A DNA stretch of 42,594 nucleotides from an uncultured Mordavella sp. (GCA_902406105.1 CABPCP010000026.1:1-42594), one strand, 5' to 3'. Shown: positions 22,771 to 32,357, numbered from the stretch's first letter. Numbers and translations are program-made. The notes: a model not told the origin generated them from the letters alone.

Positions 22771-23350
22771 CGCCCGTACCTCCCTTGAACAAGAATTTCT
22801 GGTATTCACGTTCGATAGCGCCTTTAAAGGCATGATCCACCAGAATGTTTCTTCCATGGATGACGCATCTTACTCCGCCGATGAAATCTTCTTTGCTCAC
22901 CGTAAGAGTGAATCCGGTATGCTCTTCCAGATAATCTTTCTTATCCGCATCTGTTGGATTGATATAGATCGTCATTTCCTCGCTTCCAGCAAACGCGGCC
23001 GCTTTCTCAATATATTCCACAAGAAGACGTTTATACTCTTCCGTCTTCATATAATCAGCCACCATCTGGCGCACTTCTTCAAATAATTCCTTCTTCAATT
23101 CATTTTGAACTTTGCTCAATTCTCTCTTTAACTGCAGCTGCGCTTTGGAGACGGCCATATTGAGCTGCTGTTTCTCATGGGTCGTCTCGGCCTTAAGCCT
23201 GGTCTCAGACTGCCGGATCGCTTCTTCTTTATGCTGTTCAAACACACCTTCCAAAGCACTTCTATGCTGTTCGATGATCGCATTTCCCTGGGCTCTTGCC
23301 TCTTTCATGGCAGCTTCCTGCAAATGCGCGGTCTTCTCTTCTAATGTCAC
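22763..23350 (-). CDS. ntpE: V-type ATP synthase subunit E
   Basis: Peripheral stalk subunit, 195 residues. A long coiled coil in the first half (KTAHLQEAAMKEARAQGNAI through KELFEEVRQMV) and a globular C-terminal head (DFIGGVRCVIHGRNILVDH, matching the usual GG..V....G.I..D pattern). 18 bp after subunit F. Confidence 0.92.
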   Translation of the reverse strand: MTLEEKTAHLQEAAMKEARAQGNAIIEQHRSALEGVFEQHKEEAIRQSETRLKAETTHEKQQLNMAVSKAQLQLKRELSKVQNELKKELFEEVRQMVADYMKTEEYKRLLVEYIEKAAAFAGSEEMTIYINPTDADKKDYLEEHTGFTLTVSKEDFIGGVRCVIHGRNILVDHAFKGAIEREYQKFLFKGGTGVE

Positions 23351-23368
23351 GCCTGTTCACCTTCTTTA

Positions 23369-23677
23369 TTACAGTTTTAAGCCGATGGCTTCGTTTACAT
23401 AGGAAGTGATAAAGTCTTCTTTACGTCCGGTTCCGTGTCTGTCAGGAATCTCGATCAGAAGCGGCATCGTATTCTCCAGCCGGATCTCATCGATCAGGTC
23501 AGGAAATTCCCGGCCAAACTTTTCAGTCAGCAGAATAATTCCTACTGTCTTGTCGCTCATAGCGTTTTCAATGGCTTCCCTCAGCTCATTTCTCTCATGG
23601 ACAACTACGCCGTCCACGCCGGCAAGCCTCATTCCCGTCAGAGTATCGACATTATCACTGATCAAATACATTTTCAT
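23369..23677 (-). CDS. ntpG: V-type ATP synthase subunit F
   Basis: 102 residues with a Rossmann-like fold: MYLISDNVDTLTGMRLAGV at the start, GIILLTEKFGREF in the middle and LLIEIPDRHGTG near the end, all typical of V/A-ATPase F (called NtpG in Enterococcus hirae). One base after the K subunit stop. Part of the central stalk. Confidence 0.92.
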   Translation of the reverse strand: MKMYLISDNVDTLTGMRLAGVDGVVVHERNELREAIENAMSDKTVGIILLTEKFGREFPDLIDEIRLENTMPLLIEIPDRHGTGRKEDFITSYVNEAIGLKL

Positions 23678-23678
23678 T

Positions 23679-24113
23679 CTACAACTGTCCTAAGATCATG
23701 AAGGAGATGATCAGTCCATACAGACAAACACCTTCCGCAAGACCTACGAAGATCAAAGATTTACCAAGCGCGCTGGAGTCCTCGCTGATGGCTCCAAGAG
23801 CTGCGCTTGCCGCGCTTGCTACGGCGATACCGCCGCCCACACATGATAAACCGGTTGACAGTGCGGCCGCAAGATAGCCAAATCCCGTTGCGCTGGAAGC
23901 AGCTCCCGCAGCGGCATCCGCCGCCTGTACAGGACTGCCGGAAAACAGCATGATCCCTGCCACAATAAATGCGCCAAAATAGAAAAATATGTTCGTTCCG
24001 ATCGCGCGCTTATAGCGCTTTTTGTTCTTTTCACCGATCAGGTAATACCCAAACGGCATTACAATACTGAGAATCAAGGTTGCGATCAACAAAACTTTCA
24101 CTGTTACTGTCAT
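23679..24113 (-). CDS. ntpK: V-type ATP synthase subunit K (membrane rotor ring)
   Basis: 144 residues, four membrane spans (about 4-26, 38-58, 75-100, 117-141). Only the second hairpin has an acidic ion-binding residue in the membrane (E127 in GLAEGVCLYG), as in V-type K proteins that arose by duplication. The Gly/Ala-rich packing motif GGGIAVASAASAALGA is present. The residues around E127 do not settle whether the ion is H+ or Na+. Confidence 0.92.
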   Translation of the reverse strand: MTVTVKVLLIATLILSIVMPFGYYLIGEKNKKRYKRAIGTNIFFYFGAFIVAGIMLFSGSPVQAADAAAGAASSATGFGYLAAALSTGLSCVGGGIAVASAASAALGAISEDSSALGKSLIFVGLAEGVCLYGLIISFMILGQL

Positions 24114-24152
24114 GACTTTACTTCCTCCTTAAAATAAATGACTGGATATTTT

Positions 24153-26087
24153 CTATTTATTACTGTGATTGTTAAATGGCTTAAACTCTCGTCCAGTTCC
24201 TTTATAAAATCGACTGAACATCTCATAATATTCCAAACGGAGTACCTGGATCCCTACGATCATGCCTTCCAGACCGCATACAATGATATTGCCGATCACA
24301 ACAACGATCCAGTTAGGATTTCCTTCCTGAGCGCCGGAAAGCATCAGTACAACTTCCATGATCGCCGCGTGGCTGACCGCAAAAGCTCCAATCCTCACAT
24401 AGGATAAGGTATTTGAAAAATAGCTCAGCATAGTCTCAAACAACTCAAAAAATCCCTGTACCAGGAACATAACTTTTCCTTCTTCAATCTTCTTGTGGTT
24501 TTTCTCCACCAGATTCGTCAGCGGTTCTTTAAACAAAAAGATTAAAATAGGAATCCCCAGGAAAATAACCATCATAATATTTCCCGGTGTCTTGTGCCCT
24601 GTCATAAATAAAACAATTGTCAGCACCAGGAATCCATAGAACACCAGTCCCGCAATTCCATTGTTGGAAAACCAGATATTTTCCGTATCGCGGGCGCGGA
24701 CCGCATTGATGATATGGAAGATCATCACCAGCAGATTCAGCGCCATACCAAAAGCAATAGCAATCACAAACACGGTGTTCAGCTGTCCAATGAAAGGAAG
24801 ATCCGTCATCGCTTCCGCCGGCCGCAGCCACCGCGCGGGCAGTATGTCCTCGAATCCAAAGACACTTCCAAACATAAATCCGAAGAACGCGGAGAAGACA
24901 CCGGCAATGGAGATGATTCCTGCCAGATTGATCTTCTTCTTCAGATAAACGATCCCTCCTAATACAAACAGGCACAATCCCTGCCCCACGTCGCCGAACA
25001 TTGCTCCGAAGATGAAGGTATACGTCAATGCCACAAACATGGTCGGATCCATCTCGTCATGAGCCGGAAGGCCATACATCTTGATGAACATCTCGAACGG
25101 CTTGAAGAACTTAGGGTTCTTCAGTTTAGTAGGCGGATCTCCGAAGAATTTCTCCCTCTCTTCTTCTACTACGATCAACACACGGCTGTCGTTCTCCGCC
25201 TCCTTAAGAAAAGCCTCTACATCCTCTTCTCCCATCCATCCGCAGAGAATGTAATAGTCTTCTTTATTGTCATCCTCAATTCTAGCCGCCATCTTCCGCA
25301 CATCAAAGTTATTAGACAGCTCTTCCAGTCTCTTTCTTGCGCCGATCAGCTCCGCGCCATGACTTGCCATCAGAGAACGGACATCCTCTTCCGCCTGATC
25401 AATGGCCGTCTGTGCTGCTTCAATATCCTCCTGAAGGCTTTGACAGGCCACCTCCGGGGTCCCCACATATTCATCTGAGACTGTGATCCGTTCAAAATGC
25501 ATAGAGTTGAAAACCGCGTCTATCCGGCTGGTATCCGAGTTTGCCGCAAAATAGCAGCCATATACGTAGTTCTCATTACGCGTGCCCTCTAAAAATATGG
25601 CGTTCAGATCATCAAACAAATATTTCTCCAATTTTTGGTAGTGATCAACGTCAATCCTTCCAAACCGGACATGCATATATTGGTAATGCAGCACCTTGTG
25701 GACGTCCAGTTCCAACGAACGAAAAGGCTCCAGCACATTCAGCTTTCCTGTCAGTTCTTCTTTTTTCTTCTTTAAAAGTTCTTTCCGTTCTTGTATATCC
25801 AGGTAATCGTGATTCACATTCCTAATCAGCGCCAGAATTTCCTCCGTTGTAAGAGTATGATCCGTATGATAGTCTCCCGATGACAGAAGCGCCGCAAATT
25901 CTTCCGCCTTTGCCAACGGCTCCTTATACGGATTCACCTCCACAAAGGGAAGGAGGTTCTGGGTTGTCCGCAGTTCTGTGACCGCGTTCTCAAGCTGCAT
26001 CTCATACTTGGAAAGATAAACGTCGCACATCCGGTCGATATCTGTTCTGGGACCGCTGATGTTTATGAACTTCATCTTTACAATCAT
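24153..26087 (-). CDS. ntpI: V-type ATP synthase subunit I (a subunit)
   Basis: 644 residues from the ATG at 26087 (GGAGG nine bases upstream, four-base overlap with the C gene). A cytosolic coiled-coil half (to about 330) is followed by seven or so membrane spans. Conserved stretches include TYTFIFGAMFGDVGQG and LSYVRIGAFAVSHAAIMEVV, which carries the key arginine of the ion half-channel. Stator subunit linking head and membrane. Confidence 0.93.
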   Translation of the reverse strand: MIVKMKFINISGPRTDIDRMCDVYLSKYEMQLENAVTELRTTQNLLPFVEVNPYKEPLAKAEEFAALLSSGDYHTDHTLTTEEILALIRNVNHDYLDIQERKELLKKKKEELTGKLNVLEPFRSLELDVHKVLHYQYMHVRFGRIDVDHYQKLEKYLFDDLNAIFLEGTRNENYVYGCYFAANSDTSRIDAVFNSMHFERITVSDEYVGTPEVACQSLQEDIEAAQTAIDQAEEDVRSLMASHGAELIGARKRLEELSNNFDVRKMAARIEDDNKEDYYILCGWMGEEDVEAFLKEAENDSRVLIVVEEEREKFFGDPPTKLKNPKFFKPFEMFIKMYGLPAHDEMDPTMFVALTYTFIFGAMFGDVGQGLCLFVLGGIVYLKKKINLAGIISIAGVFSAFFGFMFGSVFGFEDILPARWLRPAEAMTDLPFIGQLNTVFVIAIAFGMALNLLVMIFHIINAVRARDTENIWFSNNGIAGLVFYGFLVLTIVLFMTGHKTPGNIMMVIFLGIPILIFLFKEPLTNLVEKNHKKIEEGKVMFLVQGFFELFETMLSYFSNTLSYVRIGAFAVSHAAIMEVVLMLSGAQEGNPNWIVVVIGNIIVCGLEGMIVGIQVLRLEYYEMFSRFYKGTGREFKPFNNHSNK

Positions 26088-27130
26088 TGAATCACACCTC
26101 CTATATATGCCAACGTCTCTCTTGATGACAGGCCATAACGGATACATTCTAGAGCCGTTGTCAATTTATAGATCTCTTCTTCCTTTAGAAATAGGTAAGT
26201 ATTAATCGTTGCCACAGAGTACGGATTTCTCCGCCGATCCATCAGATACAGCCGACGCTCGATATCCCGGTATATCTGCTCCATCTTTTTCTCGTCTTCC
26301 AACTGGTAATGCCTGGAATAGTAAGTCTCTTCCATCAGCTTGACAAACTCTTCCACCGTAGGAGCCTCCACCAGCGCCTTAAACTCTTCGTGCTTCAAAC
26401 GGTACTGGATCGGAATTGTTAAAGAGTAAATATCCGGCGGTACCATATGGTAATATTTTTTCGCTCGATAGATCCACTGCACATTCAAAAGATCGATCCT
26501 AGTCCCAAAATCTCTGGTAAAAAGTTCCTTTTCCTTCCCCTTCAGCAGCCGTTTTTCTTTCTTCCAGAGAGTAGAAAAATAATAAAGATCCAGCGCCAGA
26601 TCATAGTCGAAAAGCGTACTCTTTTCCGAATCCCGAATCTTCTTCAGCGGAGCGTAATACTCCGTATCCTTCAAGTTATCTACCAATTCTTCAATATTTC
26701 TGGATGTGATAAGCCGTTCTATGGAAATCTGAGAATATCGATCAAATATCGCTTTACTGTAATTCAGATCAAAGGGTTTCTCATAATGGTTAAAAACAAT
26801 CCTCAGGCAGTAATTGATCAGCATCACCTCATACCGCTTCCAATACAGCTTTAAGAACTTTTTCTGCTCCATTCCCGCAAATCGGAACATTTTTGTATAA
26901 TCATTATACAGGGACTGCATAAGGATTTTCTCAACATTTCCCCGGTGATACAGAGAAATATCCATCTGATTCAGATAATCCGCATATGCCGGCTTTTCCT
27001 TCAGGTATTCGATAACTTCCGGGACACTCCTAAGTCCCGCGATCGTCTCGAAATCTTGATCTGTTAAAAGCTTCGCCTGCATCGCCCTGATCTTTGTCAC
27101 AATTCCGCTGTATGTCATAAGGCTACACAT
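26084..27130 (-). CDS. ntpC: V-type ATP synthase subunit C
   Basis: 348 residues, helical, resembling the AC39/NtpC subunit that couples the central stalk to the rotor ring. Motifs include YSGIVTKIRAMQAKLLT at the start, ERLITSRNIEELVDNLKDT, and near the end NPYSVATINTYLFLKEEEIY, the usual C-subunit signature. GAGGTG precedes the ATG; four bases separate it from the H gene. Confidence 0.93.
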   Translation of the reverse strand: MCSLMTYSGIVTKIRAMQAKLLTDQDFETIAGLRSVPEVIEYLKEKPAYADYLNQMDISLYHRGNVEKILMQSLYNDYTKMFRFAGMEQKKFLKLYWKRYEVMLINYCLRIVFNHYEKPFDLNYSKAIFDRYSQISIERLITSRNIEELVDNLKDTEYYAPLKKIRDSEKSTLFDYDLALDLYYFSTLWKKEKRLLKGKEKELFTRDFGTRIDLLNVQWIYRAKKYYHMVPPDIYSLTIPIQYRLKHEEFKALVEAPTVEEFVKLMEETYYSRHYQLEDEKKMEQIYRDIERRLYLMDRRRNPYSVATINTYLFLKEEEIYKLTTALECIRYGLSSRETLAYIGGVIQ

Positions 27131-27133
27131 CTT

Positions 27134-27445
27134 TTACACCTCTAATACCTGTTTCAGGATTGCCTGAGCGTAAGCCTTATGGCTTTCCTGAAATTCCTTC
27201 TTCAGATTCTCTATCATATAAGAATTCTTTTCCCGTTCCTCTTCCAGCAGAGTATTCACCTTCCGCTCTCCTTCGGCACGGATTTCACTTAATTTTTTCT
27301 GGGTATCCTCTTCCAGTTTTCGATCGAATTCATCTCTCTTGGCCTGTATCTCTTTCTCGATCTCGGATTTCTGCTCTTGGGCCTTCTCCACGATCGCTTC
27401 CGCAGTCTTCTCGATCTCAGCCAGTTTTTCAATAACAGACTCCAT
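27134..27445 (-). CDS. ntpF: V-type ATP synthase subunit H/G (peripheral stalk)
   Basis: 103 residues from the ATG at 27445 (GGAGG six bases upstream). One continuous charged coiled coil (EIEKTAEAIVEKAQEQKSEI and so on), as in AhaH/NtpF stalk proteins that pair with subunit E. First gene of the nine-gene operon. A possible promoter is TTTAAA-17-TATTAT just upstream, but I am not confident of it. Confidence 0.85.
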   Translation of the reverse strand: MESVIEKLAEIEKTAEAIVEKAQEQKSEIEKEIQAKRDEFDRKLEEDTQKKLSEIRAEGERKVNTLLEEEREKNSYMIENLKKEFQESHKAYAQAILKQVLEV

Positions 27446-27584
27446 ATGACGCCTCCGTTTCCGCTCTGGTAAAAGCACATTTTCTCATGTTATAATACAT
27501 AATACACTTATTTTTTTAAATTTCCAGAGTAAATTTCCCCAAAAACAGAATTATTAGCAAAAACTTTACATAAAAAATAACCAA

Positions 27585-27615
27585 AAAAGACATGGTTTCC
27601 AAATCTTTGTCTTTT
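27585..27615. terminator. weak hairpin between divergent operons
   Basis: AAAAGACA and TGTCTTTT around a 15-base loop in the AT-rich gap between the V-ATPase operon and trmB. Function uncertain. Confidence 0.3.
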
Positions 27616-27626
27616 CGGCGTTTGAT

Positions 27627-27655
27627 TTGACTTTTTCCTTTCCAGCCGCTAAACT
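27627..27655 (+). promoter_or_regulatory. promoter of trmB
   Basis: TTGACT (27627-27632), 17 bp and TAAACT (27650-27655), about 40 bp before the trmB start. Confidence 0.65.
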
Positions 27656-27693
27656 AAGAGGCACAAAATCCCCGTATGAAAGGAGCCGTTTTT

Positions 27694-28383
27694 ATGAGAC
27701 TTCGAAATATCCCCCGCGCAGAAAGCGTGTTAGAAAATTCAGAAGATGTGATCAAGGATCCTGCCCGTTTCCAGGGCCGTTTCCGGCAGGATATCTTCCA
27801 GGAGCCCAATCCTCTCCATATCGAGATTGGGATGGGGAAGGGCCAGTTTCTCCTCACTTTGGCCGCAAGGAATCCTTCTGTTAATTATATTGGTATTGAA
27901 CGATACTCCAGCGTCCTTCTCCGGCCGGTAGAAAAACTGGCGGCGCTGCGCGCCTCTAAAAGCGGCGCGCCTTCTAATCTTCGCTTTATCTGTATGGATG
28001 CGGCTGACATTACAGAAGTCTTCGGCCCAGGCGAAGTGGAACGGATCTATCTGAACTTTTCCGATCCCTGGCCCAAGGCGCGCCATGCCAGACGCCGCCT
28101 GACTTCAGCAGAATACCTGAAAAGATATGATAGAATCCTCGCCAGCGGCGGACAGATCGAGTTCAAAACGGATAATCGGGAGCTTTTTGAATTCTCACTG
28201 GAACAGATCCAGACTTCCTCCGTCTGGAATCTGGCGGACTGTACCTTCGACCTTCATCAAGATCCTGTCCTGTCCAAAGGGAATATTATGACAGAATACG
28301 AAGAAAAATTCTCTTCCATGGATCATCCTATCTGCAAATTGACCGCTCGGAGACAATCTGATCCCGCCCGCTGCATATATTAA
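27694..28383 (+). CDS. trmB: tRNA (guanine-46-N7)-methyltransferase
   Basis: 229 residues. The SAM-binding motif IEIGMGKGQFLLTLA and the TrmB hallmark NFSDPWPKARHARRRLT are clear, as is the substrate-side TDNRELFEFSLEQ. The ATG at 27694 has AAAGGAG eight bases upstream; an in-frame ATG at 27676 lies before that box. Methylates G46 of tRNA variable loops. Confidence 0.95.
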   Translation: MRLRNIPRAESVLENSEDVIKDPARFQGRFRQDIFQEPNPLHIEIGMGKGQFLLTLAARNPSVNYIGIERYSSVLLRPVEKLAALRASKSGAPSNLRFICMDAADITEVFGPGEVERIYLNFSDPWPKARHARRRLTSAEYLKRYDRILASGGQIEFKTDNRELFEFSLEQIQTSSVWNLADCTFDLHQDPVLSKGNIMTEYEEKFSSMDHPICKLTARRQSDPARCIY

Positions 28384-28411
28384 TAGTGAATCATTTGTCC
28401 CGGAGGCTGCT

Positions 28412-28609
28412 ATGAGCAGAAAATGCGGAAAATCCTGGAAATATAAATTGTGTGGAATCGCATATCGAAAAAGGAAGTTTGCCCGTAAGTTTTCCTGTGT
28501 CAGGAATTCTATGAGAGAAGTCTATATGATACTAAATCCAGACTGCCATCACCAGGCAGGCTCCCATCATCACACGGAATCCCATCACCAGCGGGACTGC
28601 CGGCATTGA
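28412..28609 (+). CDS. small basic protein with His-rich, Cys-containing C-terminus
   Basis: 65 residues with GGAGG five bases before the ATG. The first half is basic with three Cys. The last 21 residues hold nine His and two Cys (CHHQAGSHHHTESHHQRDCRH reads in three His clusters), a likely metal-binding tail. No family recognised. Lies between trmB and a thioredoxin-like gene, in the same direction. It could be a real metal-binding peptide or a chance frame; the ribosome binding site favours translation. Confidence 0.45.
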   Translation: MSRKCGKSWKYKLCGIAYRKRKFARKFSCVRNSMREVYMILNPDCHHQAGSHHHTESHHQRDCRH

Positions 28610-28649
28610 CAGGAATTCCCTTCTCTGAGACAGGAGAGGTTGAATAAAA

Positions 28650-28973
28650 ATGCTGCATTTAACAACGCAAAACTTTGAAATGGAAATAGCGCGCACCCCC
28701 TATCCATCCGTTGTCATGTTCTATGCCCTCTGGTGCGGAAAGTGCGCGATGATGAAACCGGTGGCTGAGGATGTGGCGGCCCGAAACCAGGGCCGCATCA
28801 AATTCTATGAGGTTGAAATTGATGAGTCCCCCCTTCTCGCCGCCAAGTATGGGGCGGATATCGTCCCCACTTTTGTGCTGTTTAAAAACGGAAAAGTCAT
28901 CAAGACCATGAAAGGGATACTCAGTGAATCCGTCTTTGAACAGCGGCTACAAGAAATCTTCACAAATTGTTAA
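28650..28973 (+). CDS. thioredoxin-like protein with CGKC active site
   Basis: 107 residues, complete thioredoxin fold. The active site is W28-C29-G30-K31-C32 rather than the canonical CGPC, which usually shifts redox potential; the cis-proline is P73 in IVPTF. AGGAGAGG lies upstream of the ATG. Probably a cytosolic dithiol reductant of unknown partner. CGKC is not unusual among Clostridial thioredoxin-like proteins. Confidence 0.88.
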   Translation: MLHLTTQNFEMEIARTPYPSVVMFYALWCGKCAMMKPVAEDVAARNQGRIKFYEVEIDESPLLAAKYGADIVPTFVLFKNGKVIKTMKGILSESVFEQRLQEIFTNC

Positions 28974-28985
28974 GTCGTTTTTCCT

Positions 28986-29046
28986 TTGCAAAAATTATTA
29001 CTTATGATATAGTAGGTACGTACCTTTGGGCCGGAAGGTTCGTACC
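28986..29046 (+). promoter_or_regulatory. promoter and 5'-end hairpin of the DUF1002 gene
   Basis: TTGCAA (28986-28991), 16 bp, TATAGT (29008-29013). GGTACGTACCTT (29015-29026) and AAGGTTCGTACC (29035-29046) form an 11-bp hairpin with one mismatch, so the predicted mRNA begins directly with a hairpin. It could stabilise the mRNA or bind a regulator. Confidence 0.55.
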
Positions 29047-29102
29047 TTTCAGTCCAAAATAAGGAATAAACAATAAAGGAGGAATGGTGTTCCACCAGTC
29101 TT

Positions 29103-30335
29103 ATGAAAAAATTTAGAAAAGTAGTACCATTTATATTGATAATGGCTCTTACCTGTGTCAGCATCCCTATGGCTGCCAAGGCGGACAGCGCCAAAGTAGT
29201 GACTCTGGGCGCTAATCTCTCGGAAGACCAGAAGAATTCCATGTATGAATACTTTGGAACTTCGGCTGATCAGGTAGAGACTATTGAAGTTACTAACGCG
29301 GACGAACGGGAATATATGGAAGGCATCGCCACAGAATCTCAGATTGGGACCCGGACCTACAGCTGTTCCTATGTAGAACCTACAGACAGCGGCGGTATCC
29401 AGGTAAAAGTTGCCAATCTTACCTTTGTCACCAGCTCCATGATCGCCAGCACTCTTCTTACATCCGGCATGGAGAATTGTAACGTCGTGGCCGCTTCTCC
29501 TATCGAAGTCTCCGGAACCGGAGCCTTAACGGGGATCATGATGGCTTATGAAACCGCCAGCGGAGAAGAATTAAGCGAAGAGCAGAAGGAAGCTGCTGTA
29601 GAAGAGCTCGTTACCACCGGCGACCTGGCAGACTCTGTTGGGCAGGAAGAAGCTGCTGATCTGATGAACGATGTCAAGCAGGACGTGATCGAAAATGGCC
29701 TGACGGAAGAAGGCGAAATCCAGGACTCCGTACAGGAAGCGGCCGACAGCTTAAGTATTACTCTCACGGATGAACAGATGGCCCAGATTGTCTCTCTTAT
29801 GCAGACAATTTCTCAGTTTGATTATGACGTAAATGCTTTAAAAGATACACTGGATAACCTGGCCGGAAAGGACGATGGTTTCTTCGCGAATCTGTGGAAT
29901 TCTATCACTAATTTCTTTACCGGCGGCGATAGCGACGGCGGCATCATTAACGATACCAACGATGAAATCCTTGGTGACAACGCTGTGATCGACAGCACGC
30001 TGGATTCCGTAAAGGATGCCGCGGAAAGCGCTGAAGGCGAAAGCTGGTGGGATAAAGTCGTCAACTTCTTCCAAGGATTATTTGGCGGGGATGACTCTGA
30101 AGAAACATCCACAGAAGAAAATAGCGAAACATCCGATACCGGCGATGAAGCAACCTCGCCGGACAGCGAAAGCAGCGATGACGCTTCCGCAGAAGAGAAT
30201 ACTCTGGATGACGGCTCCAGCGATAGCGGCTCTTCTTCAGAAGAAAGCTCTGAAGATGGCGGAAGCGCTTCTGATTCCTCACAGACTGAGGACAGCGGCA
30301 CAGAAGAAAATACCGATGGAACAGTGAATGAGTAA
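29103..30335 (+). CDS. DUF1002 family secreted protein with acidic Ser-rich tail
   Basis: 410 residues. A signal peptide (about 1-27, cleavage after KA-D or nearby) precedes a DUF1002 domain to about 240 (VVTLGANLSEDQKNSMYEYF and TRTYSCSYVEP are typical). Two WW/F-rich amphipathic segments follow (FFANLWNSITNFFTGG; WWDKVVNFFQGLFGG). The last 80 residues are a disordered Ser/Glu/Asp tail. DUF1002 has no well-established role. Has its own promoter with a 5' hairpin and ends before a strong terminator. Confidence 0.85.
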   Translation: MKKFRKVVPFILIMALTCVSIPMAAKADSAKVVTLGANLSEDQKNSMYEYFGTSADQVETIEVTNADEREYMEGIATESQIGTRTYSCSYVEPTDSGGIQVKVANLTFVTSSMIASTLLTSGMENCNVVAASPIEVSGTGALTGIMMAYETASGEELSEEQKEAAVEELVTTGDLADSVGQEEAADLMNDVKQDVIENGLTEEGEIQDSVQEAADSLSITLTDEQMAQIVSLMQTISQFDYDVNALKDTLDNLAGKDDGFFANLWNSITNFFTGGDSDGGIINDTNDEILGDNAVIDSTLDSVKDAAESAEGESWWDKVVNFFQGLFGGDDSEETSTEENSETSDTGDEATSPDSESSDDASAEENTLDDGSSDSGSSSEESSEDGGSASDSSQTEDSGTEENTDGTVNE

Positions 30336-30351
30336 ATGAGTTATGAGATGA

Positions 30352-30387
30352 AACGGGAAAGGCGGCCAATTGGCCGCCTTTCCCGTT
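30352..30387. terminator. bidirectional terminator between DUF1002 gene and glgB
   Basis: A perfect 36-bp palindrome (arms AACGGGAAAGGCGGCCAA and its complement) between two convergent genes. Confidence 0.75.
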
Positions 30388-30409
30388 CGTCTTATTGATA
30401 GACACTATT

Positions 30410-32320
30410 TTAAAACTCAAACACCGCTACTCCATACGGAGGCAGCTTATACCCAAAGGAGTATGGCCTTCCGTCACATTCCTTTTTCTCCGCCTTATAG
30501 ATCAGCGGCCGCTTCTCTCCATTCCCGCCATACTTTTCCTCATCGCTGTTTAAGATCAGCTTATATTGTTTTCTTCTTGGAACGCCTACCCGGTAATCCG
30601 GCCGCTCCACCGGAGTAAAGTTGCATACAAAGAGAAGATTCCTCTTCCCTCCTTTAGAGTGGCGCATAAAGCTGAATATACTGCGGTATCCGTCATCCGC
30701 GTTGATCCACTCAAATCCCTCCCAGGACTGATCCATTTCATACATCGCTTTGTGCCGTTTATAGATATGCAGCAGATCTCTTACCCAATTTTGGATAGCC
30801 TGATGCTCCTTCTCCGCAAGAAGATACCAGTCAAGTTCTCTCTCTTCGCTCCATTCTCTAAGCTGGGCAAATTCTTGTCCCATAAACAGAAGCTTTTTCC
30901 CCGCATGTCCCATCATAAAAGCGTAACCCACTTTCAGATTAGCGTATTTATCAAATCCAAGTCCCGGCATCTTATTTAACATGGAGCATTTCAGATGCAC
31001 TACTTCATCATGTGACAAAACCAAAACATAATTTTCACTGTAGGCATAGCTCATTGCAAATGTCATCAGATTATGATTATCTTTCCGGAAATAGGGATCC
31101 AGCTTCATGTATTCTGTAAAATCATGCATCCAGCCCATATTCCATTTCAGGCTGAAGCCTAAACCATCATCTTCCACATTCCCAGTCACTTTCGGCCAGG
31201 CAGTGGATTCCTCCGCGATCATCAATGCTCCCGGATTCCTTCCAAGGACAACGGAGTTCAGGTGTTTGAAGAAGTCGATCGCCTCCAAATTTTTATTTTC
31301 GCCATACTTATTGGCAACCCACTGTCCGTCCTGCTTTCCATAATCCAGATAGAGCATTGACGCGACCGCGTCTACCCGAAGTCCATCCACATGGAAATGC
31401 TCAATCCAGAACAGCGCATTGGAGATTAGGAAATTTCTCACCTCATTTTTCCCATAATCAAAGATTTTTGTTCCCCAATCCGGATGCTCGCCCTTTCTCG
31501 GATCCGCGTATTCATAGGTCGGAGTCCCGTCAAAATCCGCAAGACCATGCGCATCTCTTGGGAAATGAGCTGGAACCCAATCCAGGATCACTCCGATCTT
31601 ATTCCGGTGCAGGTAATTGATCATCCACGCGAAATCTTCCGGCGTCCCATACCTGGAGGTCGGCGCGTAATATCCCGTCACCTGATATCCCCAGGAACCA
31701 TCAAAAGGATGTTCCGCAACTCCGATGATCTCAATATGGGTATACCCCATATCTTTTACGTATTTCGCGATTTCTTTCGCGAATTCCCGATAGTTGTAAA
31801 ACCCTTCGTCCTCACGGCCTGGATGGCGTTTCCAGGAACCGATATGCACTTCGTAGATAGACATCGGTTCTCTCGTATGATCCCAGGATTTCCTCTGCTC
31901 CATCCACTGTATATCCGACCATTTTAAATGCTCGATATCTGTGACTTTGGAAGCCGTTCCGGGTCTTAACTCCGCATAATTTGCAAAAGGATCCGCTTTA
32001 AATATATAGTCTCCCGTATAAGTCTCAATGCAGTATTTATACAGAGTGTTCTCCCTTACTCCCGGAATAAAACATGTATAAATCCCCAGCGGCTCCTCTC
32101 TCTCCATAGGATTGACTTCCATGTTCCACTCGTTAAAGTCTCCCACTACAGAAACCGCCTTTGCGTGCGGCGCCCAGACAGCAAAATATACTCCCGTTTT
32201 TTTCCCATCGGAAACAATATGAGATCCCAGCTTTTTATAAATCTCATAATGATTCCCTTGTCCAAAAAGGTACTGGTCAAGTTCTCCGATTTCATAGGGT
32301 CGTTTCCTTTTCTTTGACAT
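30410..32320 (-). CDS. glgB: 1,4-alpha-glucan branching enzyme
   Basis: 636 residues, GH13 family. An N-terminal CBM48 domain (GVYFAVWAPHAKAVSVVGDFN) precedes the (beta/alpha)8 barrel. Catalytic regions are present: DWVPAHFPRDAHGL, GLRVDAVASMLYLDY (nucleophile Asp), MIAEESTAWP (acid Glu) and VLSHDEVVH. Makes alpha-1,6 branches in glycogen. GAGGGTG precedes the ATG. No other glg gene is in the window. Confidence 0.96.
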   Translation of the reverse strand: MSKKRKRPYEIGELDQYLFGQGNHYEIYKKLGSHIVSDGKKTGVYFAVWAPHAKAVSVVGDFNEWNMEVNPMEREEPLGIYTCFIPGVRENTLYKYCIETYTGDYIFKADPFANYAELRPGTASKVTDIEHLKWSDIQWMEQRKSWDHTREPMSIYEVHIGSWKRHPGREDEGFYNYREFAKEIAKYVKDMGYTHIEIIGVAEHPFDGSWGYQVTGYYAPTSRYGTPEDFAWMINYLHRNKIGVILDWVPAHFPRDAHGLADFDGTPTYEYADPRKGEHPDWGTKIFDYGKNEVRNFLISNALFWIEHFHVDGLRVDAVASMLYLDYGKQDGQWVANKYGENKNLEAIDFFKHLNSVVLGRNPGALMIAEESTAWPKVTGNVEDDGLGFSLKWNMGWMHDFTEYMKLDPYFRKDNHNLMTFAMSYAYSENYVLVLSHDEVVHLKCSMLNKMPGLGFDKYANLKVGYAFMMGHAGKKLLFMGQEFAQLREWSEERELDWYLLAEKEHQAIQNWVRDLLHIYKRHKAMYEMDQSWEGFEWINADDGYRSIFSFMRHSKGGKRNLLFVCNFTPVERPDYRVGVPRRKQYKLILNSDEEKYGGNGEKRPLIYKAEKKECDGRPYSFGYKLPPYGVAVFEF

Positions 32321-32357
32321 ATTTTCACCCTCTTATGTTCCATGATAATTTACACTT

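Noticed and set aside
27479..27540. Promoter for the V-ATPase operon (TTTAAA-17-TATTAT)
   Set aside because: Several overlapping weak -10 candidates in AT-rich DNA; no single one stands out enough to list as a feature.
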